From an uncultured Blautia sp. (lineage in GTDB: Bacteria > Bacillota_A > Clostridia > Lachnospirales > Lachnospiraceae): DNA of 16,855 nucleotides. The stretch spans positions 1-16,855 of the forward strand of contig CAJLTE010000073.1 in NCBI GenBank assembly GCA_905209435.1. Direction: 5' to 3'. Both the position numbers and the translations under genes were made by a program. Positions 6,892 through 13,463 of this stretch are shown here, piece by piece (positions within the stretch are counted from its first letter, which is position 1; each line of letters opens with the position of its first letter). Below the pieces are notes generated by a model. It saw only the letters and a program-made list of their open reading frames with translations. It was not told the origin of the DNA and did not search any database.

Positions 6892-8328
6892 ATGAGATCA
6901 ATATCCATATATACAATTACAAGAAACCAAAATATAACTTCTCTTTCAAAACTCGAACGTCAGTTATCCGGCCGGGAATATTTTCTGAAAATGCGGGCGT
7001 GGGAACTGGAAAGCATGAGATTACTGGTAAATCAGTTAGAAGCACATATGCAGAAAGTCTATTCCCTGCGCTTTTTCTATTCCTACCAGATTCCCAGACT
7101 TGGAAAAGAATTTGATCTTCTTCAGATCAAGGAGGATCAGATTATAAATATCGAACTAAAAAGTGGTGTAGTTTCTGACGAAGCAATCCGCAGACAGCTT
7201 ATCCAAAACCGTTATTATCTTTCTGTACTTGGACGCCCCATCCAGTCCTATACCTACATCAGCAGCCGAAACCGACTTGTAAGGCTTACAAATCATGATC
7301 ATATTGTAGACGCAGACTGGGATGAACTATGCCGGGCATTACAGAAAGATAGCAATGATTATCAGGGAAATATTGATGATCTGTTCCAGGCAGAGCTATA
7401 TCTGATCTCCCCACTTACCGAACCGGCGCGCTTCCTGAAAAAAGAATATTTTCTTACTTCCCAGCAGAGAGATATCCAGCGCCAGATTCTGAGAAAGCTT
7501 TGCATAGGCCGATCTGGTTTTTTTTGCTTTACAGGTCTTCCCGGAACCGGAAAAACACTACTTCTCTATGATATAGCCATGAAACTGTCCAGACATCAGC
7601 AGGTATGTATTATTCACTGCGGTAGTGCAGGAACCGAATGGAAAATATTACATGAACGGTTACAACGTATGGCATTCCTTTCAGACGACCAGCTGATCGA
7701 AAACACACGATTGGAACATTACAGCGCAGTTCTGGTTGACGAAGCGCATTTACTTTCTTCTGAAAAACTGCAGATTTTATTAAAACAGTCCAATGGACAT
7801 TTTCCCATAATCTTTTCCAGTGATTCCGAAGATGCAATATGCCCTGATGAATTAGCTTCAAATACGATGAAACTTATAGAAAACCTGCCCGACATTCAAA
7901 TGTTTCACTTAACCAACCGCATCCGAACCAACGCAGAACTATCCTCATTTATTCAGAATCTGATGCATCTCACAGACAGAAAAACTTCAAAACCTTATCC
8001 TCATGTTTCCGTCGTATATGCAAATAATGAGAAAGAGGCCAGAACTTTATTAGATGATTATATCAGTCATAACTATCAATATAAATCACAGATCTATAAT
8101 AATACCAGTGATATTAAGCGTCTCGTTGTTTTGATGGATGACCGCTATTACTATGATAAAAACAGATATCTTCGTTCCAAATACTGCAATAAAAAGAACT
8201 GGCCCGATGTCCGTAATCTGTTTCACCAGATGAATCAGGCAAAAGAAAATCTTTGCATAGTTGTCAAAGAAAATATATCTGTGTACGAGGCAATACTTTC
8301 ACTTTTGCAGCCGGATATTTCCAGATAG
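6892..8328 (+). CDS. PD-(D/E)XK nuclease-like / SF1 helicase-like fusion
   Basis: This 478-residue protein joins two modules. Residues about 60-130 look like a PD-(D/E)XK nuclease core: Asp75 in EFDLL, then Glu88-Leu-Lys90 in NIELKSG, and QNRYY (105-109) fitting the QxxxY motif of RecB/NERD-type nucleases. Residues about 190 to the end resemble the helicase-like ATPase of DUF2075/Schlafen-type proteins: Walker A GLPGTGKT (215-222), Walker B VDEAH (DEAH 283-286), and NRIRTNAEL as a motif IV-like segment. The C-terminal MNQAKENLCIVV looks like motif VI but lacks its Arg, so true unwinding is doubtful. It is probably cytoplasmic. A weak AAGG precedes the ATG; the N-terminal LERQLSGREYFLK reads as conserved, supporting this start. 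It stands alone with its own promoter. A role in DNA/RNA processing or phage defence is inference; the exact family name is uncertain. Confidence 0.7.
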   Translation: MRSISIYTITRNQNITSLSKLERQLSGREYFLKMRAWELESMRLLVNQLEAHMQKVYSLRFFYSYQIPRLGKEFDLLQIKEDQIINIELKSGVVSDEAIRRQLIQNRYYLSVLGRPIQSYTYISSRNRLVRLTNHDHIVDADWDELCRALQKDSNDYQGNIDDLFQAELYLISPLTEPARFLKKEYFLTSQQRDIQRQILRKLCIGRSGFFCFTGLPGTGKTLLLYDIAMKLSRHQQVCIIHCGSAGTEWKILHERLQRMAFLSDDQLIENTRLEHYSAVLVDEAHLLSSEKLQILLKQSNGHFPIIFSSDSEDAICPDELASNTMKLIENLPDIQMFHLTNRIRTNAELSSFIQNLMHLTDRKTSKPYPHVSVVYANNEKEARTLLDDYISHNYQYKSQIYNNTSDIKRLVVLMDDRYYYDKNRYLRSKYCNKKNWPDVRNLFHQMNQAKENLCIVVKENISVYEAILSLLQPDISR

Positions 8329-8415
8329 TAAATTCAGTCAGCCAGAGAAATTCACAGCAGATACAAATGCTACCTCCTGCATAATACATTGTTTTCAAAA
8401 CGAAACCAGCGAGGG

Positions 8416-8550
8416 AACGCAAGTGTAGATCCGGAAAATGAACACCTGATTCAGAAGGCAATTTCTCAGTTAACCCGCGGCAAAACAATAATCACCATAG
8501 CTCACAGACTTGCTACTATCAAGCAGGCAGAAGGCTGGCAGATACAATAA
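8416..8550 (+). pseudogene. C-terminal remnant of an ABC exporter ATPase
   Basis: This 44-codon frame (no start codon) reads as the end of an ABC exporter ATPase. It has the D-loop region SVDPENE, a helix LIQKAISQLTRGKT, the His switch IAHRLATI, then KQAEGWQIQ and stop. Walker A, signature and Walker B are missing upstream. The normal segment between the His switch and the C-terminus is also gone: relatives continue with about 35 residues before ending, as in the partial ABC gene at the right end of the window (REQAVGWKL). The KQA/EQA similarity suggests an internal deletion joined the two sites. Nothing recognisable precedes it in 8329-8415. It is a dead fragment of a lost exporter operon. 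Confidence 0.75.
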
Positions 8551-8607
8551 ATCAGCAGATTTTTTGATTTGGTTTACTGAAAATGATATTCACTTATGCA
8601 AAATCCG

Positions 8608-8636
8608 TTGACGATACTAAAAGCTAATGATATATT
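8608..8636 (+). promoter_or_regulatory. Promoter of the ahpC operon
   Basis: TTGACG (8608-8613) and TATATT (8631-8636) are spaced by 17 bases, giving a leader of about 80 bases before ahpC. The rest of 8551-8607 has only a weak AAATCA/TGATTT hairpin and no gene. Confidence 0.65.
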
Positions 8637-8640
8637 ATAC

Positions 8641-8661
8641 ATACAGTTAGTTGTATCTAAC
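8641..8661. promoter_or_regulatory. Possible operator downstream of the ahpC promoter
   Basis: Two overlapping dyads lie at the predicted start: ATACA (8641-8645)/TGTAT (8652-8656) and GTTAG (8646-8650)/CTAAC (8657-8661). Peroxide operons of Firmicutes are often PerR-controlled, but this does not match the TTATAAT-N-ATTATAA box well. Another redox regulator is equally possible. Confidence 0.3.
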
Positions 8662-8721
8662 CCAGTGTATAAACCATAGTATTAACGGGAATGCTTATTA
8701 CAAAAAAGGAGGAATTTTAAA

Positions 8722-9285
8722 ATGTCAATGATTAATAAAGAAGTAAACGATTTTTCTGTCCAGGCTTATCAGAATGGGGAATTTAAAACAGTAACCAAGA
8801 CAGATATCATGGGAAAATGGAGTGTATTTTTCTTCTATCCAGCAGACTTTACCTTTGTATGCCCTACAGAGCTTGAAGATCTTCAGAACAAATATTCCGA
8901 TTTTCAGGCTGCAGGCTGCGAAATCTATTCTGTATCTACAGATTCTCATTTCGTACACAAAGCATGGCATGATTCCTCCGACAGAATTGGCAAGATCACC
9001 TATCCTATGCTTGCTGATCCTACCCATGCACTCTGTAAAGACTTTGAAGTTCTGATCGAATCCGATGGAATGGCAGAGAGAGGAAGCTTTATTGTGAATC
9101 CGGAAGGTAAGATCGTAGTTTATGAAGTAAATGCCGGCAACGTCGGACGTAATGCGGATGAACTTTTCCGCCGTCTGCAGGCAAGCCAGTTCGTAGCAGA
9201 GCATGGAGATCAGGTGTGCCCTGCTAAATGGCAGCCGGGAGCAGAGACTTTGAAACCAAGTCTTGATCTGGTAGGTATGCTTTGA
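8722..9285 (+). CDS. ahpC: AhpC-type 2-Cys peroxiredoxin
   Basis: This 187-residue cytoplasmic peroxiredoxin reduces hydrogen peroxide, alkyl hydroperoxides and possibly peroxynitrite. The peroxidatic Cys47 lies in the classical FYPADFTFVCPTE motif. The resolving Cys166 lies in DQVCPAKWQPG near the C-terminus, the pattern of typical 2-Cys AhpC/Prx1 enzymes that form disulfide-linked dimers and decamers. Length matches the family. AAAGGAGG about 10 bases before the ATG supports the start. The stop codon overlaps the next start codon (TGATG), so the reductase that re-reduces its disulfide is translationally coupled. A strong promoter and a dyad lie upstream. Confidence 0.95.
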   Translation: MSMINKEVNDFSVQAYQNGEFKTVTKTDIMGKWSVFFFYPADFTFVCPTELEDLQNKYSDFQAAGCEIYSVSTDSHFVHKAWHDSSDRIGKITYPMLADPTHALCKDFEVLIESDGMAERGSFIVNPEGKIVVYEVNAGNVGRNADELFRRLQASQFVAEHGDQVCPAKWQPGAETLKPSLDLVGML

Positions 9286-10904
9286 TGAAAAAGGAAAATT
9301 TCTATGATGTGGTAGTGATCGGAGGAGGTCCTGCCGGACTAACAGCAGCATTATATCTGGCACGTGCCTGCTACCGTGTTCTTGTGATCGAGAAAGAGAA
9401 ATTCGGCGGTCAGATCACAATTACCGATGAAGTCGTAAATTATCCGGGTGTTGAGAAGACCAGTGGAAAAGAATTGACAGAAACCATGCGCAGACAGGCA
9501 GAAAATTTCGGAGCTGAATTTTTACTTGGCGAAGTTTCTGAACTGAAAAAAGCAGAGATCCTACCTAGAGCAGATATATGGGAAACAATTACAGATAAGG
9601 GCAGATACCAGAGTTTTGGGGTTCTCCTTGCAACAGGAGCGCATCCAAGAATGATCGGTTTTCCTGGTGAAGCAGAATTTCGCGGCCACGGAGTCGCTTA
9701 CTGTGCAACCTGTGACGGAGAATTTTTCCGCGGAAAAGAAATCTTTGTAGTAGGCGGCGGCTTCGCAGCAGCAGAGGAGAGCGTATTCCTGACAAAATAT
9801 GCAAGTCATGTGACAATTCTGATCCGTGGAAATGACTTCTCCTGCGCAGAGGCTGTTGCAGAAGTAGCTAAGAATCATCCTAAGATTACTGTCTTAACAA
9901 ATACTGAGGTCGTCTACGTAGAAGGTGACCATATGCTGCGCAGGATCTGTTACAGAAACAAAAATACCGGAGAGGAAACCATCTTTGATTCCACGAATGA
10001 CACTTTCGGAGTCTTTGTATTCGCAGGCTATGCCCCGAACACCGGACTGGTAAAAGAACTTGTAGCTCTGGATCCTCATGGATATGTAGAAACAAATAGA
10101 AACCAGCAGACCAACTGCCAGGGAATCTATGCCGCAGGAGATGTCTGCCAGAAAAATCTCCGCCAGGTGGTAACGGCCGTAGGAGATGGCGCCACAGCCG
10201 CTACAGAACTGGAAAAATATGCCGCATCCATGCAGGAGAAAACAGGGATTCATCCGGAAAAGCCGGTAAAAAAAGAAACAAAAACAGAAGTCAAAGCTTC
10301 CTCTGGTATTTTCTCACAGGATATCGTAAACCAGTTAAATGTAGTATTTTCCAGAATGGAAGGAAAACTACAGCTTGAGCTCCATCTGGATTCCCGTCCC
10401 GTAAGTCAGGAATTAATAACTTATATGACAGAACTGGAAAAATACACAGACAAACTGACCGTATATGAGAGTACCTCAACAGATCCTGCATCTTCACTTC
10501 CTTATGTGGAAGTGCTGACTGAATCCGGAGAAAAGACCGGATTAGCTTTTCATGGTGTACCGGGAGGACATGAGTTTACATCCTTTATCCTCGGATTATA
10601 TAATGCAGCAGGCCCGGGACAGCCCCTTGATTCTGAGATCAGAGAAAAAATCCTAGCGATCAGCCATAAAATTCAAATGCAGATCCTGGTATCACTTTCC
10701 TGCACCATGTGTCCGGATCTTGTAGTAGCAGCCCAGAGGATTGCTTCCCTGAATCCGCTTGTAACAGCAGAAGTATACGATGTCGCTCATTTTCCGGAGT
10801 TAAAAGAAAAATATAACGTTATGAGTGTTCCCTGCCTGGTGATTAATCAGGATAAAGTATCTTTTGGAAAGAAGAACATCCAGCAGTTGCTGGAATTAAT
10901 CTAA
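9285..10904 (+). CDS. Permuted AhpF-like peroxiredoxin reductase
   Basis: This 539-residue flavoprotein should reduce AhpC. Residues 1 to about 310 are a thioredoxin reductase: FAD-binding GGGPAG (13-18), redox-active CATC (Cys140/Cys143), pyridine-nucleotide site VVGGGFA (155-161) and the FAD-closing GIYAAGD (280-286). After a Lys/Glu-rich linker (about 325-345), residues about 350-539 form two thioredoxin folds. Only the second carries a CxxC (CTMC, Cys473/Cys476), just as in the N-terminal module of AhpF. Classical AhpF has that module first; here it is last. Electrons would pass from NAD(P)H to FAD, CATC, CTMC and the AhpC disulfide. The ATG at 9285 shares its A with the ahpC stop; a TTG three bases earlier is less likely. 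The name ahpF would mislead about domain order, so no symbol is given. Confidence 0.88.
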   Translation: MKKENFYDVVVIGGGPAGLTAALYLARACYRVLVIEKEKFGGQITITDEVVNYPGVEKTSGKELTETMRRQAENFGAEFLLGEVSELKKAEILPRADIWETITDKGRYQSFGVLLATGAHPRMIGFPGEAEFRGHGVAYCATCDGEFFRGKEIFVVGGGFAAAEESVFLTKYASHVTILIRGNDFSCAEAVAEVAKNHPKITVLTNTEVVYVEGDHMLRRICYRNKNTGEETIFDSTNDTFGVFVFAGYAPNTGLVKELVALDPHGYVETNRNQQTNCQGIYAAGDVCQKNLRQVVTAVGDGATAATELEKYAASMQEKTGIHPEKPVKKETKTEVKASSGIFSQDIVNQLNVVFSRMEGKLQLELHLDSRPVSQELITYMTELEKYTDKLTVYESTSTDPASSLPYVEVLTESGEKTGLAFHGVPGGHEFTSFILGLYNAAGPGQPLDSEIREKILAISHKIQMQILVSLSCTMCPDLVVAAQRIASLNPLVTAEVYDVAHFPELKEKYNVMSVPCLVINQDKVSFGKKNIQQLLELI

Positions 10905-10954
10905 ATCCGTTGTGCCGACAAGTTGATTCTTGAAACAATCTTGCAGGATAAATA

Positions 10955-10982
10955 TTGACATTCCTTTATTTTCTGATATAAT
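10955..10982 (+). promoter_or_regulatory. Strong promoter of the MATE remnant leader
   Basis: A consensus TTGACA (10955-10960), a 16-base spacer and a consensus TATAAT (10977-10982) with TG one base upstream make this one of the best promoters in the window. Predicted start is near 10989. Confidence 0.8.
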
Positions 10983-10988
10983 GTCCAA

Positions 10989-11064
10989 AGTCGGACGGCA
11001 CATTGGGATGTGCCTTGCAAGGTGTCTCATATTTTGAGATTCCCGGATGGACATGATGATCATG
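10989..11064 (+). ncRNA. Structured leader of unknown class
   Basis: Hairpin GGCACAT/ATGTGCC (10997-11003 with 11008-11014, TGGG loop) is followed by the self-complementary CCTTGCAAGG (11013-11022). A second hairpin TCTCA/TGAGA (11025-11029 with 11035-11039) and the dyad CATGATGATCATG (11052-11064) come next. A terminator and then the MATE start codon follow directly, the layout of an attenuating leader or riboswitch. I do not recognise a known aptamer consensus, and no anti-terminator pairing is obvious. Confidence 0.4.
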
Positions 11065-11102
11065 AGCCAGATAAGATAACTTCTTATCTGGCTTTCTTTT
11101 TT
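11065..11102 (+). terminator. Terminator in the MATE leader
   Basis: AGCCAGATAAGA (11065-11076) pairs perfectly with TCTTATCTGGCT (11082-11093) around a 5-base loop, followed by TTCTTTTTT. It ends 15 bases before the ATG at 11118 and therefore separates leader from coding region, as in transcription attenuation. Confidence 0.85.
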
Positions 11103-11117
11103 AGTAGGAGGGATGAA

Positions 11118-11251
11118 ATGGATTTACTAAAAGATAACCTGAAGAAACTATACCTGCGATTTTTAATTCCATCTCTTGGAAGTGCGATGGTAATGTCATT
11201 TATACACTGACAGATGCGATCGTCTTTCGTTTTGCTGGCTGGTTGGATTAA
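11118..11251 (+). pseudogene. N-terminal remnant of a MATE efflux pump
   Basis: The frame opens at ATG 11118 behind AGGAGGGA and reads MDLLKDNLKKLYLRFLIPSL and onward, the conserved start of MATE multidrug antiporters. After GSAMVMS one base is missing near 11198. In the original frame a stop follows at 11208-11210, while the +1 frame continues as YTLTDAIV, the next MATE motif, before running into unrelated codons and a stop at 11249. About 400 residues of a normal MATE protein are absent. The gene is thus both frameshifted and deleted. Its promoter, leader, ribosome site and a downstream terminator all survive, so a short transcript could still be made. Confidence 0.75.
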
Positions 11252-11277
11252 TAAGACAGGTATCAACAAATTGTTAC

Positions 11278-11320
11278 AAGTGCATTGTCATTTTACTGAT
11301 GGATGACAATGCACTTTTTT
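11278..11320 (+). terminator. Strong terminator after the MATE remnant
   Basis: AAGTGCATTGTCAT (11278-11291) pairs perfectly with ATGACAATGCACTT (11303-11316), a 14-bp stem ending in a T-run to 11320. It probably was the terminator of the intact pump gene. Confidence 0.9.
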
Positions 11321-11356
11321 GTTATTCTTAAATAGTGTACATAAAGGATACCATAG

Positions 11357-11460
11357 ACTCCGAATGTCAAATATCCAGACAGATCAGTTCCAACTCAGAG
11401 AACAGGTCTGTCTTTTTGGAGTTATTATATAGGTAAGAATTCTGCCATTGGCAGGTTTTT
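11357..11460 (+). promoter_or_regulatory. Structured leader upstream of the YczE-kinase fusion
   Basis: AGACAGATC (11377-11385) pairs with GGTCTGTCT (11405-11413, one G-U), followed by TTTTT, so it may terminate or attenuate. ACTCC (11357-11361) can pair with GGAGT (11418-11422) outside it. A short hairpin CTGCC/GGCAG (11442-11446 with 11450-11454) with a T-run lies 30 bases before the next ATG. No clear promoter was found, and the class is unknown. Confidence 0.35.
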
Positions 11461-11488
11461 ATAAACATGAGAGGAGAGATTTTTTATT

Positions 11489-12769
11489 ATGAACAAACTA
11501 AAAAGGTACCTTTTATTCTTAGTGGGGCTGTTTATCAACTCCCTGGGAGTCAGTCTTGTAACCAAGGCAAGTCTTGGTACATCCCCGATTTCATCTATTC
11601 CCTATGTATTAAGTTTGAATTTTCCTTTCACACTGGGAAATTTCACAATCGTCTTCAGTCTGCTGCTGATCGCACTGCAGATTCTCATTTTAAGAAAGAA
11701 CTTTAAGATAGAGAATATTCTTCAGATTCCTGTATCCATTGCGTTTGGATATTTCATTGACTTTACCATGTATCTGTTTTTCTGGGTTAATCCGCAGAAT
11801 TATTTTATGAAAGTAATCGCTTTGCTCATAGGATGTCTTGTACTTGGATTTGGTGTTTATATTGAAGTAGTAGCAGATGTTGTTATGCTTCCGGGCGAAT
11901 CCTTTGTCCGCGCAATTGTCCAGACCTGGCATACAAATTTCGGAACAACGAAGATCATCTTTGATTCTTCTATGACAATTATTGCAGGTGTTCTTTCTTT
12001 TATTTTCTCCGGCAGATTAAACGGTGTGCGTGAAGGTACTGTTATTGCAGCTTTACTGGTTGGTTTTATCGCAAGATTGTTCGGAAAGAAACTGGAATTC
12101 GTAAAGCCATACCTGTTCCCGGAAGAGTACAGAAACGAAACTCAAACTTCTGCCAAATCCAAAGCAGAAGAAAATGCAGCACATAAGAATGTAATCGTTA
12201 TCGGCAGACAGTATGGATGCGGCGGTCATGATGTCGGAAAAGCACTGGCTGAAAAGCTGGGTTATGAATTCTATGATCAGGAAATTATCAAAATGATTGC
12301 CGGAACCACTGGCATGACCTCCGAATTTATACGTCGTAAAGAAGAGACTATGACAAACAGTCTGTTATATGATTTTGTAAATCAGATGTATTTATATGGA
12401 AGCAGAGAAGAGGAAGCTCCAAAGGATAAGATCTTCGAGGCCGAATCAAACGTTATCAAAGATCTGGCTAAGAAAGGAAACTGTATCATCATCGGAAGAT
12501 GTTCTGATTATGTTCTTCGTGAAGATAAGAACGTACTGAAAATATTCTTAAGTGCACCATTGGAAACACGTATCAAACGTATTATGCAGAAATTAAATGT
12601 AACCTCAAAAGAAGCTGAACAGCAGATCCGCAAAGAAGATAAACGCCGCGCAGATAATTATCGCTATTATACAGGACGTATGTGGGGAATGTCTGCCAGC
12701 TTTGATCTTGCATTAAATACAGAATTGGGTATGGAATATATCGAAGAGTGCGTACAGAAGGCTTTATAA
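11489..12769 (+). CDS. YczE-like membrane protein fused to cytidylate-kinase-like domain
   Basis: This 426-residue protein has two parts. Residues 1 to about 205 are hydrophobic with roughly five membrane helices and resemble the YczE/DUF6198 family (NSLGVSLVTKASLGTSPISS, ADVVMLPGE). After a charged linker (about 206-228), residues 229-426 form a P-loop kinase of the cytidylate-kinase-like type: GRQYGCGGHDVGK (239-251) as the phosphate loop, EFYDQEII, IIIGRCSDYVLR, and a late Arg-rich lid region (RIKRIMQKL, KEDKRRADNYRYY). The kinase would face the cytoplasm at the membrane. Whether it phosphorylates CMP, another nucleotide or a metabolite handled by the membrane half is unknown; Cys244 in the loop is atypical of true Cmk. 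AGGAGA about 11 bases upstream supports the ATG. The gene is single, with structured RNA before it and a strong terminator after it. Confidence 0.8.
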   Translation: MNKLKRYLLFLVGLFINSLGVSLVTKASLGTSPISSIPYVLSLNFPFTLGNFTIVFSLLLIALQILILRKNFKIENILQIPVSIAFGYFIDFTMYLFFWVNPQNYFMKVIALLIGCLVLGFGVYIEVVADVVMLPGESFVRAIVQTWHTNFGTTKIIFDSSMTIIAGVLSFIFSGRLNGVREGTVIAALLVGFIARLFGKKLEFVKPYLFPEEYRNETQTSAKSKAEENAAHKNVIVIGRQYGCGGHDVGKALAEKLGYEFYDQEIIKMIAGTTGMTSEFIRRKEETMTNSLLYDFVNQMYLYGSREEEAPKDKIFEAESNVIKDLAKKGNCIIIGRCSDYVLREDKNVLKIFLSAPLETRIKRIMQKLNVTSKEAEQQIRKEDKRRADNYRYYTGRMWGMSASFDLALNTELGMEYIEECVQKAL

Positions 12770-12786
12770 ATATTTTGTATGACATA

Positions 12787-12832
12787 AAAAATCGGGAAGA
12801 AATCCAGTTACATCGTTTTCTTCCCGATTTTT
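12787..12832. terminator. Bidirectional terminator between convergent genes
   Basis: AAAAATCGGGAAGAAA (12787-12802) pairs perfectly over 16 bp with TTTCTTCCCGATTTTT (12817-12832). A- and T-rich ends on both sides let it serve the plus-strand fusion gene and the minus-strand S-component gene. Confidence 0.9.
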
Positions 12833-12871
12833 ATCTTATTATTACTTTTACATAGAAAAATTAAATTTCTT

Positions 12872-13447
12872 TTATCTTACAAGACTTCCTTTCATGCTCT
12901 TATTCAATGCTGTAATAAGAACTGCAGATACTGCCAGACACAAGACTCTGTCCGCATAATCTGTAATAAACTGGACAATAAAGCAGCTTCCTACCATTCC
13001 AAGCGGTGTTTTGGAAAGAATCTGAACTAAAATAGAAGATCCTGAGGATGTAATTCCACCAAACAAAAACGCAGTAATACAGGAACTGATCAGTGTAGAT
13101 GGAAGTGTGATCACAACAGCAGCAGGAAGGATCGACCATTTTTTCGGCTGCCATTTTCTGTATACAAGACCAGTCACAAAACCAAGTACAATTCCAACAG
13201 GTGCATAATACAGGGAATAAACATCCACAGTCATTCCCATTAACAGACCACTGAGTAAATTTGGAAGCATTCCATAAAACGGTCCCAGAATGGATGCCAC
13301 AAATACTGTTCCGATACTGTCCAGATAAATAGGAAGTTTCAAAAGCAAAGCAATCTGTCCACCTACAAAATTAATACAGATAGCAAAAGCAATCAGACAA
13401 ATCTTATATGCTGTCATTTTTCCGTTCATTTTTTCTGTCTTCATCAT
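12872..13447 (-). CDS. ECF transporter S component, probable queuosine-precursor uptake
   Basis: This 191-residue, highly hydrophobic protein with five to six predicted helices fits the substrate-binding S subunits of ECF vitamin transporters. Features such as LPIYLDSIGTVFVASILGP and the following Gly-rich helices match QueT/QrtT-like and related S components. Alone it only binds substrate; uptake needs the shared EcfA-A'-T module, which is not in this window. It is the second gene of a unit whose first gene is a nucleoside hydrolase and whose leader is a preQ1-I riboswitch, so the likely cargo is queuosine, queuine or preQ1 (inference). The ATG at 13447 was chosen; a TTG at 13453 lies closer to the AAAGGAG (about 5 bases) and is a real alternative. 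The gap to the hydrolase stop is 16 bases. Confidence 0.78.
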   Translation of the reverse strand: MMKTEKMNGKMTAYKICLIAFAICINFVGGQIALLLKLPIYLDSIGTVFVASILGPFYGMLPNLLSGLLMGMTVDVYSLYYAPVGIVLGFVTGLVYRKWQPKKWSILPAAVVITLPSTLISSCITAFLFGGITSSGSSILVQILSKTPLGMVGSCFIVQFITDYADRVLCLAVSAVLITALNKSMKGSLVR

Positions 13448-13463
13448 ATTCAATTGCGCTCCT

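Noticed and set aside
8725..9363. Long minus-strand open frame opposite ahpC
   Set aside because: It is antisense to a clearly conserved peroxiredoxin, has no ribosome site and resembles no known protein.
10981..11038. Leader peptide of 17 codons starting with ATG at 10981
   Set aside because: The ATG overlaps the -10 element and lies upstream of the predicted transcription start, so it would not be on the mRNA.
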